Below, piece after piece: positions 1 through 27,860 of a stretch of DNA of 64,000 nt; the stretch's first letter is position 1, and every line of letters begins with the position of its first letter. Both the position numbers and the translations under genes were made by a program. The DNA is from Aphelocoma coerulescens (lineage: Eukaryota; Chordata; Aves; Passeriformes; Corvidae): positions 52,884,214 to 52,948,213 of the forward strand of contig NC_091017.1 of assembly GCF_041296385.1 (NCBI RefSeq). The letters are read 5' to 3'. The notes beneath the pieces are model-generated. The model was not told the DNA's origin and made no database searches. It saw only the letters and a list, made by a program, of their open reading frames with translations.

Positions 1-18119
<18,119 letters not shown>

Positions 18120-19940
18120 ATAGCTATCATTTAGAAAAGAATTGATGATGAAGACGCTTCAGACTATTATTGAGCACCTTTCACAAAAAAAACCAAAAAC
18201 AAACCTCCAGCAATCTTGACAACCAACACACTTTTATCACAGCAAGAAACTCTTCATCAGAAGTAAAACCCTGAAAATTGAAGTGAACATCCTACTTGAC
18301 TGCTCTTTCTACACAGCAGCCTGTGTGGCAGTAGTATTTTTTTATTAAATTTATGTGTAAAAACTACATGAAAGGAAAAGGGCTTAAATGTAATGCATAC
18401 CATATGCATTATTTTCTGTTGTAACAGAACTATAAATGATGATTGCAGTAACAGCCTCTACAGGTTGAATCAGTATCGCAGGTGGGATGAGGCTAAAATC
18501 AAGGCTCATTTATTTTGGCTGAAGACCTGCAAGGCTTCCTGGCTTTCCAGCAGTAGTAGATAAAATCAACACCTAATGAGACACTTAGCAACGTCATGAA
18601 GAATGTGCAGTCAAACATGAGTAGAATGACAAATGACTGCAAAAACCATTGACTTCTCGGTGTTTAATTTGCTTTTGTTGTCTGTAATAAGGAAATGATG
18701 TGTGTGAGTTAGAATGTATGGCTATGTGACAGTTGTTTTTTGAAGTATGGATGATTGTTAAATAAGGTCCCAGAGCATGCTTAAAAGAGCTGCAAGATTA
18801 TTTTTGAAGAAATTTTATTTTATTAGATCTAATCCTCATAGTGTGTAAATGTTAGGACATTTAATAATATTTTAAACTGGGATTTCCCAGTGATTCTAAA
18901 AGAAATAATATATCTGTTAACTTTATTGGAATGCTGCTCAGTTCTCTGACCAGTGCTTATGTTACAAATATTGATAACAACTAACCAAAAAGTAGCTGCC
19001 TGCAGAGACTTTAAAATGTATATTAAAGATATATGCTGCCCATCAGCAATTCTCATTAGAAGTTAACTTATTTTATTCTGTATATATTCTAGAAACTGTA
19101 TAGTGCAAAACCAGTATTTTTCTTGTAAATTTGTGCAATGCACTGTTAAAACAGTAGGTGTATAAAGCTATGAGGAGAAGGGGGCGTTCCCTGGTAGTCA
19201 CATGCAGTACTTGCAGTCTGAGTAGCCTGCAGGGTTTGAAGAGTTTGAATGCACATATATGCATCTTCATGACTCAACTGAAGCCTAAGGAATTGGGACT
19301 ATATAGAGAAAAAAACAAACAAAAATAAACCCTGACTACTAAAACATGCAAACAGGCAATATACTCATAGTTCAAAGTCTGTAGCATAAAACAAACTGGA
19401 TTCTGTTGAAACCAATAGCATTTTGTAGGAAAAAAAAAAAAAGCAGAAGAAAAAAAAACAGAAAAAAAGAATGTAGTCCCACAATTCCTGTGATTTGAAA
19501 GGAACACCCAGTATTTTTATATACATCTCTTACCCACTGTGATTTTTTTAATGGGCTCTAATTCCAGAGTTTAGAATGTAGAACTGAAATTCTTAGCTCT
19601 GCCTTTTTGGGGGAATTAGGCCCCACTAGAAATGTAATTATGCTGAAATGCATTAATTGAAGGCACTGTGCACACTGTTGGACTGCTGACAGTAGTTATG
19701 TTATCCTAACAAGTTCTGTAACTGGTCAAGGCACATCCATATTCACTGTATTTTTTTCCCCTGTCCCTGATAAAATTGAATTATTTTGATGGTTTTGTGG
19801 TACTGTAGATGGTGTTCTTAATTATTTAACTAGTATTTACCGGGGATAAGTAGTTTTATTTAGGGGTGCATTACACTTTTATTTACATCATCTTTTACCA
19901 GCTTTTTTTGTAAAAATAAAAGACATTGTATCTGTCATTT
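18120..19940 (+). other. FRYL: FRYL 3' untranslated region
   Basis: AT-rich sequence directly after the stop codon, without coding potential. It ends near the first well-placed AATAAA at 19915-19920, which is followed by a GT-rich stretch. The exact cleavage site is inferred; shorter alternative 3' ends are possible. Confidence 0.65.
19915..19920 (+). terminator. FRYL: FRYL polyadenylation signal AATAAA
   Basis: A canonical hexamer about 1.8 kb after the FRYL stop. About 20 nt later comes a T/GT-rich downstream element (tgtcattttgtgtattttt). It is the best candidate in the 3 kb between FRYL and ZAR1 on this strand. Confidence 0.6.
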
Positions 19941-22900
19941 TGTGTATTTTTACAAGCTAGAGTTTAAATACTTTAGCTACACAGATTAAACACTGACAGC
20001 AGAGGCCCTGAAGTAACTTTTTTCCTTTTATGTCCTGTCATTGCAGCAGCATTTTTCCTAGGCATCTTCTGAAGCTGCTGATGGATTTATCATGAAACTC
20101 AAACCTGAATTCATATATGTAATTCCTTATGTTATACATCTCCTTTCATTTATAATGACTAGTGGAACCTGCCCTATGGAGCAGAATCATGTTAGGTGTC
20201 TTTTGATATTGCTTTAATTTCATGAAGCTTTTCAAAAATTATTCCTCAACTACTGCAGTAGCTGTCACCCTGCATTACCTGGTGCTAGGTCTGTGCCAAA
20301 TCTGAAGCTATGGTAAAGCTGTTTAGAAATAAGCAAAACATCAGACATCTCGTGTAAGATGCAGAAAATACAGCACTGACTGAGCTAACATGTGCAACAG
20401 AATCCCTTAATGAAAAAGCTGTACAGGGCAAGTTCAGGATAGCTTTGAAGAACTGGCAGTGAGAAGGCTGTTCCTTTCCACATGGCATTATCACATAAGT
20501 CAGGAGTAGCTTTCCTTCTTTCTGCTGAGTCTAGGAATCAGTGCCCACAGTCAGTGTGTGCTGCCATGGACATGACATGGCAGTAAAGCTGAAAAGGAAC
20601 TAGAAAGTACAGAACTGTACTTTGGCAGCAGCAGTAAAAGCATTGAACATTGATGTAAGAGGGATGACACATAGAGTTACTCTGGAACTGCAGAATGCTA
20701 CAGGATTAAGGAAAGCTTGTTTAATATGGCTGCCCAGTGCATTGTACTCCTCCAGCCACAGAGCCTTGCAGTAGCTGATGAAAGCAGGGGTGGCTCCTTG
20801 CTGCTGCTTACCACTTGGAACCTTCATCAGCTCCTTGCTTGATCAGTTGCTGCTGAAGCACAACATCCAGTTCATATCAGCTAGGCCTGTTCTACATCTT
20901 ACCAAGCAGAACCAACTGCTGCTTTGACTGTAGTTCACGGAGATGACAGCCCTTAAGTTGTACTAAATATCACTTTGGGTTAGTACTGATAATCACATAA
21001 GAGTCACCATATTCACAGAAGTAATCCTCAAAGCAATGTTTTGTGAGGATTCCTGTATAAATCAGAAGCATTCAACTGCTCATATTGCCATGACTTCAAT
21101 ACTGACATGGCACAGGGCTTCATGACCAAGGTGCACAGACTCATCGCAGTTTCTCACCGCACACATAGGGAACAGACTACAGCCATTAGAATGGGAAGGC
21201 ACACAGGAAAACATTGAAGAACATCCTTGGAGGGGAATAAGCTCAGAAATAAAGACATCCCAGATCAGAGCTACAACTGCCAACTGAGGCAGTGTGGCCA
21301 GGTGGCTGCAGAGAGGACCCCAGGTGCATTCCTCAAGCTGGAGGCTTGCCACTGCTCATCACAGTAACTACAGGTGAGTACAAGGCACATGAATCTATAA
21401 CAGAACACTGCCCAGCTGCAGGGGTGCTTGTCAAATTGAACAGGGCATGGATGGAACTTTCTGTGAAAGTCTGAGTGAGCTGGTAAAACAATGGATATTT
21501 CCTTTTACTGTGATACATGGAAAAACACTTCAGATAGAAGCATGAAATAGAACCATGCTCTGCTCTGGAGGCAGGAGGTCTGCTTGTTCCCAGAATGCCT
21601 CACACTGCTATAATAATGAGTGCAGTACAAATAAATAAAATTACTTAGCAATAAATTGACACTGAGGCATTAAGCCTACTGCAGTAGGTTCAAGGGGCAT
21701 ATTGAAATAAGGCAGGAATTTACAGCAAGATTAGTTAAGCCTATAGAATTAACACTCGCTGCCCCTCAAACCAGACATGTTGATACAAAAGATATTGTTT
21801 GTCTACCTCGCCACACACTAGTTTCTACTCAGAGATACAAGACTACCTGGCACTGAAACTGTTCTACAGCATGAGCTCAGACTGGTTCTCCCTTTAGCCT
21901 TTAATAGACTGGTCCCTCAAGTAAGCTGGGTACAGGTGTAGGTAAGTGTGTTACAGCCAATATAAAAATCCCTCTTTTCAAAGAGAGCTACTTCAAGAGT
22001 TCTACAAAAGGGTTGGTGCATTATTATGCTCAATTTCAAAATTTACAGTGTCAGTAGCATCCTCAGAAAATTACGTTTTCCTCTGTGTTTACCCAGCTCC
22101 ACAGCTAAAAGGTAGACTGGGGTGGTGGTGTAGGTTTTACTAGCTTGTGAATCTGCTCAGATGGTGATGCTGTGGTTAGTCCGAGTCAGCTTGTAACACT
22201 TTGCAGAAGCATGGTGTTCTGATAGAGGACACCACTATTGAGAGTATCATGTGCAAGTAACCAGTGCTGGTTCTGCCTTTACTACCAAACACTAGAAGTA
22301 CAATTCCTAGCTGCAAAACCAACCCAGAAAAGTGTGGGAGTTCAATCCTTCCCTGATGGCAGGCATCTAAACTATAACTAGATCAAACTCTTCAAGTATA
22401 ATCCACTAAGTGCACAGCTCTTGCACTTCATCTGCAGGTTGAAGAGGAAGCCAAGCAGATGGAGTATTGTACCTTACTCCTCTGAAGTGTCCCTTCTCTC
22501 CACAACCTTGCGCAAGTAAGATGAGAACACATTTACCAAGAGACCATCACCATAACATCAGTGACTCCCTCAGCATTTTGTGAGAACCATCCCTGAAAAG
22601 CTTTCTTTGGCTTTTGTCTACAGACAAGAACACCAACTTAGCTAAATGCCGATCAGCTGTACCAGTAGAAGTGATTCCATACTTACACAGCATTTCTCAA
22701 TCATTTTCTAGTGATGGCAAACAGGTGCAGGATACTTCGTACATCGAATAGAGGTATGCAAAATAAGTGAATCCTGTTAGGTATTTTGTTCATGAATGAT
22801 GGTCTACTACCTACTGCAGATGTCAATTTGATGTTAACTTCAAGTGTTTGATTAGTTCAAGAGCAGGAGCAGTAACAGAAACCCTTTCCACCCAAGAGTC

Positions 22901-23040
22901 TACAAGGTCCTGAGTCAGTTGCTTCCAAGGCCATCACTGATTTACAATATATCTCTAAGGCTTGTCATCTATGCAAGTTACAGAATTTACAACGTGCACC
23001 CTTAGAGCTGGGCACAAACCCACCTGATCATTCCAGTGTG
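19941..23040. other. FRYL-ZAR1 convergent intergenic region, no gene seen
   Basis: About 3.1 kb between the 3' ends of the convergent genes. Base composition is moderate and no recognisable repeat family, RNA gene or exon is apparent. The open frames (90 codons or fewer) lack recognisable motifs. Confidence 0.6.
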
Positions 23041-23052
23041 CTTTGCAATACT

Positions 23053-23058
23053 TTTATT
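23053..23058 (-). terminator. ZAR1: ZAR1 polyadenylation signal AATAAA
   Basis: Canonical hexamer on the minus strand about 147 nt after the ZAR1 stop. It implies a very short 3'UTR (roughly 165 nt). No other AATAAA is nearer on this strand. Confidence 0.6.
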
Positions 23059-23149
23059 TTCATGCTTTCCTAGCTACATCCCACCAAGTACCTTCAACAA
23101 TACCAACAAAAACATCTGCTCTACTTGCAGTTTTCTAGAAGAGCCCTAA

Positions 23150-23197
23150 ACAAAAAAAAACAAAAAAAAAAACAAAAACAAAAACAAAAAAAAAACC
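23150..23197. repeat. A-rich (CAAAAA)n simple repeat; U-rich in ZAR1 3'UTR
   Basis: Runs of five to eleven A separated by single C. On the transcribed minus strand it becomes a U-rich tract starting about eight nt after the ZAR1 stop codon, so it lies inside the mRNA. Confidence 0.85.
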
Positions 23198-23204
23198 ATC
23201 CCAT

Positions 23205-23348
23205 TCAGATGATGTATTTGAAACTGAACGTGCTATCGCAGGAGAGGCGTTTCCCTTTGCATCTCCCACAGAGGTCCTGGCGGTGGGGCCTCTTGGGATC
23301 CACGTGGCGCATCTTCACGGGGCAGGTGCACCGCGTCTGCTTGCAGCT
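23205..23348 (-). CDS. ZAR1: ZAR1 exon 4 with stop
   Basis: Forty-seven codons plus TGA. It begins SCKQTRCTCP, continues RHVDPKRPHRQDLCGRCKG and ends SFKYII. This is the most conserved part of the ZAR1 family. The acceptor is ccctcag. Confidence 0.96.
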   Translation of the reverse strand, partial: SCKQTRCTCPVKMRHVDPKRPHRQDLCGRCKGKRLSCDSTFSFKYII

Positions 23349-24572
23349 CTGAGGGAGAAGGCGGCGGTCAGCGGGGGCGGCCGAGCCCGGGAGTGGCCGG
23401 GCTGGGGGCAGGGCAGGGGTCCCTTACCTGGCAGGTGATGTCCTCCACGCGGTACGGATTGTAGGACTTCTGGCAGGTCCGGCAGAACTGACGGAAATAG
23501 ACCTGGGGGGAAGGCCGGGGTCAGCAGACGGGCGGCGGCGAGAAGCCCGCGCCGGGGCGATCCGAGCCGGCCCTACCTTGTTGGTGCCCTGGACGCACCA
23601 CACATAGGCGCTCTCCCAGCGGATGTTGCAAGCCTTGCAGTGGTAGTACCCATACTTCTGCTCCAGGAACTGCCGGAGACAACGTTATTCGACGGTGCGG
23701 GCGCCTCCCGGGCCAGCCCGGCCCCGCTGTGCTCCCCTGCGGCCGACACTCACCTGGAAGCGCAGGCGGGTCTTACCCGCCGACGACTGCCGCTTCTGGG
23801 GTGAGGCCGGCGGCTCTGCCGGCTGGGCTGGCGGCTCTGCTGGCTCTGCCTCGGCTGCCTCTGCCGCCTCCTCCTGGCTTGCCTCCACCGCCGGCTCCGG
23901 GGGGGCGGCCGAACGCTGCCCGAGTGGCTCGGCCGAGCGCTGCCCCAGCGGCTCGGTGCCACCCGCGGGGGGCTTCTCCCAGCTCGCCCTCACGGCAGCC
24001 GCCTCCGCCTCCCGCTGTTCCCGCAGCGCGGCCGGCTCCTCCTCGACGGCCGCCGCCTTGTCCTGCTGCTGCGGCCGCCGCTCCGGCTCCAGGCTCGGCT
24101 CCTCCAGGAAGGTGGTGAGTCTGCGGGACGCCACGGGCGAGTAGACGGCGATGGTGCGGGGGAAGCGCACGGCGCGGGTGCTGGTGGTGGCGGGGCTGCC
24201 CAGCTCCTGCTCCGCCTCACGGGGCCGCGGCGCGGCGGGGCCGGGGCGGCGGCGCAGCAGCGTGCGGGGCCCGAGCGAGCATTGCACCGAGGCGTCCTGC
24301 CGCGGGTTCACCTGGACGCCCACCTCCTTGGTGTTGGCCTTGCGGAGCCGCGGCGTCAGGTTGGGGTTGACCTGGGAGAGGATGGCCTTCAGCTGCGCCC
24401 GCTGGTAGTTGTCGAAGTACTCGGCGGCCGCCTCCCCGTAGCCCGAGAAGTAGCTGCTGCCCCGCGGCCGCCAGCCGCCCGCCGCCCCTCCTTTGCCCTT
24501 AGGCGGCGGGTAGCGGTAGGAGTAGGGGTGGTAGGCGGTGTAGAGATAACTCGCCATCTCCTTCTCGGCCAT
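23205..24572 (-). CDS. ZAR1: ZAR1, zygote arrest protein 1 (complete, four exons)
   Basis: ZAR1 is an oocyte protein that binds and stores maternal mRNAs and is needed for the oocyte-to-embryo transition. Exons on the minus strand are 24572-23754, 23669-23577, 23502-23428 and 23348-23205, giving 376 residues. Residues about 12-105 carry the conserved N-terminal region (YSYRYP, EYFDNYQRAQLKAILSQVNP). Residues 105-265 are low-complexity, proline/alanine/glutamate-rich and poorly conserved. Residues 274-376 form the conserved C-terminal zinc-binding region with CxxC pairs at C284/C287, C311/C314, C328/C331, C336/C338 and C356/C359, plus C298 and C366, ending SFKYII. The human protein is longer (about 424 residues), mainly in the variable middle. 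The start is the first ATG after the TATA-like box; G at -3 and +4 favours it. ZAR1 rather than ZAR1L is chosen because SLC10A4 is the neighbour. Confidence 0.96.
23428..23502 (-). CDS. ZAR1: ZAR1 exon 3
   Basis: Twenty-five codons, VYFRQFCRTCQKSYNPYR to DITCQ. It contains C311, C314 and C328 of the zinc-binding region. The acceptor is ccccccag and the donor gtaagg. Confidence 0.95.
23577..23669 (-). CDS. ZAR1: ZAR1 exon 2
   Basis: Thirty-one codons in phase 0, from FLEQKYGYYHCKAC to VQGTNK. It starts the zinc-binding domain (C284, C287, C298). The acceptor is ccggcag and the donor gtaggg. Confidence 0.95.
23754..24572 (-). CDS. ZAR1: ZAR1 exon 1
   Basis: It encodes 273 residues from MAEKEMASYL to GKTRLRFQ, ending at donor gtgagt. 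It is very GC-rich. Residues 207-222 are a perfect tandem repeat of the octapeptide EPLGQRSA, encoded by 24-bp units at 23908-23931 and 23932-23955. An in-frame second methionine (residue 6) also has a good context and could be used. Confidence 0.94.
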
Positions 24573-24607
24573 CGCACCGGACCCGGGGCAACCCCCGGAA
24601 GGCGGCC

Positions 24608-24614
24608 TTAAATA
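24608..24614 (-). promoter_or_regulatory. ZAR1: ZAR1 TATA-like box (TATTTAA)
   Basis: On the minus strand, TATTTAA in a GC-rich surround begins about 42 nt before the ATG. If transcription starts about 30 nt downstream, the 5'UTR is only about 12 nt. This fits a strong tissue-specific oocyte promoter, but function is inferred. Confidence 0.55.
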
Positions 24615-25058
24615 CCCCCGGGGAGGGGCTGGGCTTCCCTCGCCCCCTACGGGCGACGGCCTTGCCGCCCTTTCCCATCCCCACCTGGTGCGGGGCCATC
24701 CCCCACCCTCCTCACAGCTCCCCAGCTGAACCAGCCAGCGCGGCTGTTAATTGCCTCCAAGGGACTAAACAGCGGAGAACACGGGTTTGGTTCGGCTTCG
24801 CCATGTATTTGTGGTGAGAGCAATGAGAACAATGCTTTTACAGCAGGTGGGAGGCACAGAGAAATACGCGCGACGTGGTTTTTTTTCTGTCATCCATAGT
24901 GACGCTGAATTGGCTTTGACTCTGTAGAACACTGTTTCCTTCCTTCTACCCATTCCTGCTGCACTCAGCCAGGCAGCAGTCTCCTTACATGAAGTTTTAC
25001 AGTTACTGGTCTGTGTTGCAGTAATACTTTTTCCTTCTTTTTTTTTTTTTCCCCCCCA
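24615..25058. other. ZAR1-SLC10A4 spacer
   Basis: About 440 bp separates the SLC10A4 polyadenylation signal from the ZAR1 TATA-like box. Both genes are on the minus strand. Apart from the promoter elements listed separately, I see only a T/C-rich run at 25030-25057. Confidence 0.6.
24748..24753. promoter_or_regulatory. candidate NOBOX homeodomain site TAATTG
   Basis: TAATTG lies about 135 bp upstream of the ZAR1 TATA-like box. It matches the published NOBOX element core, and ZAR1 depends on NOBOX in mouse oocytes. E-boxes CACCTG (24682-24687) and CAGCTG (24723-24728) lie between it and the TATA box. A six-base match can occur by chance. Confidence 0.35.
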
Positions 25059-25064
25059 TTTATT
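25059..25064 (-). terminator. SLC10A4: SLC10A4 polyadenylation signal AATAAA
   Basis: Canonical hexamer on the minus strand, about 174 nt after the SLC10A4 stop, giving a short 3'UTR. On the minus strand it is followed by a long purine run. Confidence 0.55.
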
Positions 25065-25237
25065 TTTGAGGAAGTAGAACTGTCACGGTAATAAACACAT
25101 ATCACCTTGTACAATGGGAGCAGCTGGAGAAACAATGGAGGCTGGGCAGCTCCGCTTGCACAGCAGCAAGCACAGCCCCAGCCTGGTTGCAAGCACAACA
25201 CACATTCATGTCTTGGGGAGTTACCTCTTTGTCTTGC

Positions 25238-25753
25238 CTAAAGCGCCGTCTGAGTCGGCTCCATCTGAATGGAGTTGTGCTCCTCTGTGGTCACTGTGCC
25301 ATATGAAGTATCGGCTACCTCCTCTTCCTTCAGTTTCTTGTACGAAATATCGGTGTCTTCTTCTTCACCAAGTGTATCTTGCTTGTAGCTGTCTCTTCCG
25401 TACATCTTGTATGCCAGCACAAACAGTCCCGCTTCTGCTGACTGAAAAAGCGCATAAAGCAAGGGGAACATGTACATGCTCCCTATGAGCTCCGGGGAGA
25501 AGGTGAGTTTTAGGATGGCGGTGCAGAGCTGGACGTTTTGGCACCCTGTTTCCAAAGACACTGTTCTCCTGCAGTGTGGGGGCATTTTAAAGACTGTGGC
25601 TAAGCCGTATCCCAAGGCGTACCCTGCCAGAGGCATCAGCACTGCAATGGCATAGACAGATGCAGGAATCTGTGCCAGCAGATCTGGGCCCAGCATGGTC
25701 CCAGTCAGGATGAACAGGATCACCAGAGTCACCAAGAGGGACCACAGGGAAAT
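25238..25753 (-). CDS. SLC10A4: SLC10A4 exon 3 with stop
   Basis: 171 codons plus TAG. It begins ISLWSLLVTLVIL, carries LETGCQNVQLCTAIL and SAEAGLFVLAYKMYG, and ends PTQTAL. The acceptor is gttgccag. The cytosolic tail is acidic and tyrosine-containing (DISYKKL, ADTSYGTV), as in mammals. Confidence 0.95.
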   Translation of the reverse strand: MSLWSLLVTLVILFILTGTMLGPDLLAQIPASVYAIAVLMPLAGYALGYGLATVFKMPPHCRRTVSLETGCQNVQLCTAILKLTFSPELIGSMYMFPLLYALFQSAEAGLFVLAYKMYGRDSYKQDTLGEEEDTDISYKKLKEEEVADTSYGTVTTEEHNSIQMEPTQTAL

Positions 25754-27425
25754 CTGGCAACAGATACAGACATTGATAAACAACATCAGGGTTATTATTT
25801 TAAAAGGATAAGCGCAGCAGGTAGAGGCTTGCTAAAGAGTCTAAACTGCAAAACATGGTTGCACTGCCCTTCCCAGACTTTCTCCTCGCCTGGGATTTTG
25901 GTGGCGTTTGATCATATCCCCGGAAAGGAACAGGTTGAGGTCAGCCTCCATCATTTTGCTTTGGGATGACTTGCTGGGAAACAAGAGTCAGGACTTGTGC
26001 CTCACTCTTCCTTTCTCAATTAAGCTAATTTCGTTGCATGTTTTAAGGCAGTGTGGCCATACCTGCAGGTTGGTTTTGCCTGACCTGGGTGCAGCAAGAG
26101 TGGAGATGAGCAAGCAGGATGTCATGGAATGCCTCTGCTACAGGGTCCAGGATGTCTGCCAGGGTGCAGCAGCACGCTGCCCTCCTTTCCTGTGCGCTGC
26201 GATAGGAGGTAACCCGCCCTTTCCCTCGCTTTCTTTGTCCCACCCTTTTATTTCAAGACTGTAAGTCCCTGTGTTCTACCTAAGTAGTTGAATATGCCTG
26301 TGTGAGACTAACATCGGTTTGGAGGGACCCGAAGGCTTACTGCCGTCGGCCCCCCGTCCCCGGCGCCGTCCCCGGGCATCCCCCGCAGCGTGGCCGCCCT
26401 CCTCCCCTCCGGGCGCCGTGCCTACCTTGACCAGGAGGTCGGCGGCGCGGGGGTGCCGGTAGCGGATGAGCACCCCCAGGCCGATGGGCAGCAGGGTGCT
26501 GCCCAGCGTCAGGCTTACCGCCCCCAGGGGCAGCAGCTGCACCACGGCCGTGTTGATCCAGTAGCGGCTGTAGATCCAGAGGCAGAGGGGCATCAGGAAG
26601 AGGGCCAGCAACGTGGACGAGGCCGTCATGATAATGCTGCGCCGGGGGAACCAAAGAAATGCCCCATCACTGCCCGTCTGGCCGGGGGCAGCCCCGAACC
26701 CCCACCCCCGCTGGAAGAGGGTTCTGCAGCCGGCCGGGCGCTTCTCACGGCAAGAGCCCGCTCTCTCTCCTCTCTACCCTCTCCATCCTCCACCCCTTTC
26801 CCTGCCCTGGCCAGGGCGCGGGCAGGCAAGCTTTTTTAGGGAAGGAGGCAGGAGGCGTGTGTCGGGGCTCATGTAAGATCCGCCACGGGAGAGGCAGGAG
26901 AGCAGTGCTGGCGATTCCCAGCGCGCCGTGCCCGCCCGTCCCGGCTCCACCGGCGGCAGGTGCCCAGCGAACCCTCCCCGCGTCCCGGGGCAGCCCCAGC
27001 CCCCGGCCGGCTGGAGGCGAGGGGCAGCGGGGCACCTACCTCAGATTCATATCCCCGTCGACGAGCACCGACATGAGGTTGGAGAGGTTGCCCCCGGGGC
27101 AGCAGCCGCACAGCAGTACAGCCACGGCCGCCACCTCGTCCAGGGCGAAGATGAGGGCGAGGAGGAAGGCCAGCAGTGGCATGGCCACGAATTGTCCCAG
27201 CAGCGCCAGCAGCAGTCCCACGGGCCGCCGGAGCTGCTGCCCCAGCTGTCCCAACTCCACGGCGCAGCCCAGCCCCAGCATGGTCACGCAGAGCCCCAGC
27301 CCCACCAGCACGCTCAGGCCCTGGCTGAGGGAGCGGTCCCCGAAGGTCTCGCCGCCCCCCGCCAGCGACCCGCCGTCGGGGCCGCCGCTCCCCGCCGCCG
27401 CCGGGGGCTGCGCGGAGCTGGCCAT
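25238..27425 (-). CDS. SLC10A4: SLC10A4, orphan sodium/bile-acid-family carrier (complete, three exons)
   Basis: SLC10A4 is an orphan member of the sodium/bile-acid cotransporter family, reported in synaptic vesicles of cholinergic and monoaminergic neurons. Minus-strand exons are 27425-27040, 26636-26426 and 25753-25238, giving 370 residues. Residues 1-35 are a Gly/Ala/Ser-rich luminal tail. Hydrophobic membrane segments follow from about residue 36 to 318. Hallmarks are LLCGCCPGGNLSNLMS (residues 104-119) and the sodium-site-like ETGCQN (267-272). The C-terminal tail has the conserved EEDTDISYKKLKEEE. The start is the first in-frame ATG after an in-frame TGA at 27705-27707, so the N-terminus is about 65 residues shorter than the human protein (437). 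A non-ATG or upstream-exon start cannot be excluded. Confidence 0.94.
26426..26636 (-). CDS. SLC10A4: SLC10A4 exon 2
   Basis: One base completes the serine codon, then 70 codons from IIMTASSTLLAL to RAADLLVK. The acceptor is ggcgcag and the donor gtaggc. It contains two strongly hydrophobic membrane segments around LALFLMPLCLWIY and LLPIGLGVLI. Confidence 0.93.
27040..27425 (-). CDS. SLC10A4: SLC10A4 exon 1
   Basis: It encodes MASSAQPPAA through GDMNL plus two bases of a split serine codon; the donor is gtaggt. It holds the N-terminal tail, the first membrane segments and the CCPGGNLSN signature. The ATG has C at -3 and G at +4, a mediocre context. Confidence 0.9.
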
Positions 27426-27860
27426 GGGCTGCGCGGCCCCGGGGAGCCGCCGGCTCCCCGCCAAGCCCCGGAGGAGAGCGCGGGCGGCGGGGCAGCCGTC
27501 AGTGCGGGACGCCGGGAGGGCTCGCCCCGGCGGTCGGCGGAGCCCGCATCCCTCCCCGGCTCCGCTCGGCTCTCCGGGCGCTGCTGACGCGCAGCGGCCG
27601 CGGTCCCTGACCGCCTGTCTGCTGCGGGCGCCGCCCTCGCGTCCCCGGACCCACGCGGGGCCACCCCCGGCGTGGGCGGTGTCTCGCTGCCGCCTCGACG
27701 GCGGTCATCGCCGGCCGCCAGCGCCGCCCGGCCCCGGCGGAGGGAAGCGCAGGCGGAGGCTCGCGGCCGCATCCCCCCTCTCCGGTGCGACCCCCGGCAG
27801 CCCGCCTCTGGAGCCGGCAGGGACCGACCTTTCCAGCGGAGGACCTGAGGTATCACAGGA

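Larger units (their letters stand above)
23230..24760. promoter_or_regulatory. CpG island covering ZAR1
   Basis: Sharp rise in GC and CpG content compared with both flanks, spanning the gene body and promoter of ZAR1. Judged by eye; boundaries are approximate. Confidence 0.75.
26330..27860. promoter_or_regulatory. CpG island at SLC10A4 exons 1-2 and promoter
   Basis: Very GC- and CpG-rich stretch covering exon 2, intron 1, exon 1 and about 400 bp upstream. It explains the unusually long chance open frames here on both strands. No TATA box stands out upstream of exon 1. Boundaries are by eye. Confidence 0.75.

Noticed and set aside
23695..24611. Several plus-strand open frames opposite ZAR1 exon 1
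   Set aside because: Same cause: extreme GC content. The minus-strand frame alone matches a known protein and joins to exons with proper splice sites.
27314..27856. 180-codon minus-strand frame upstream of SLC10A4 (Arg/Ala-rich)
   Set aside because: It is in a different frame from exon 1, has no family resemblance and is explained by GC content.
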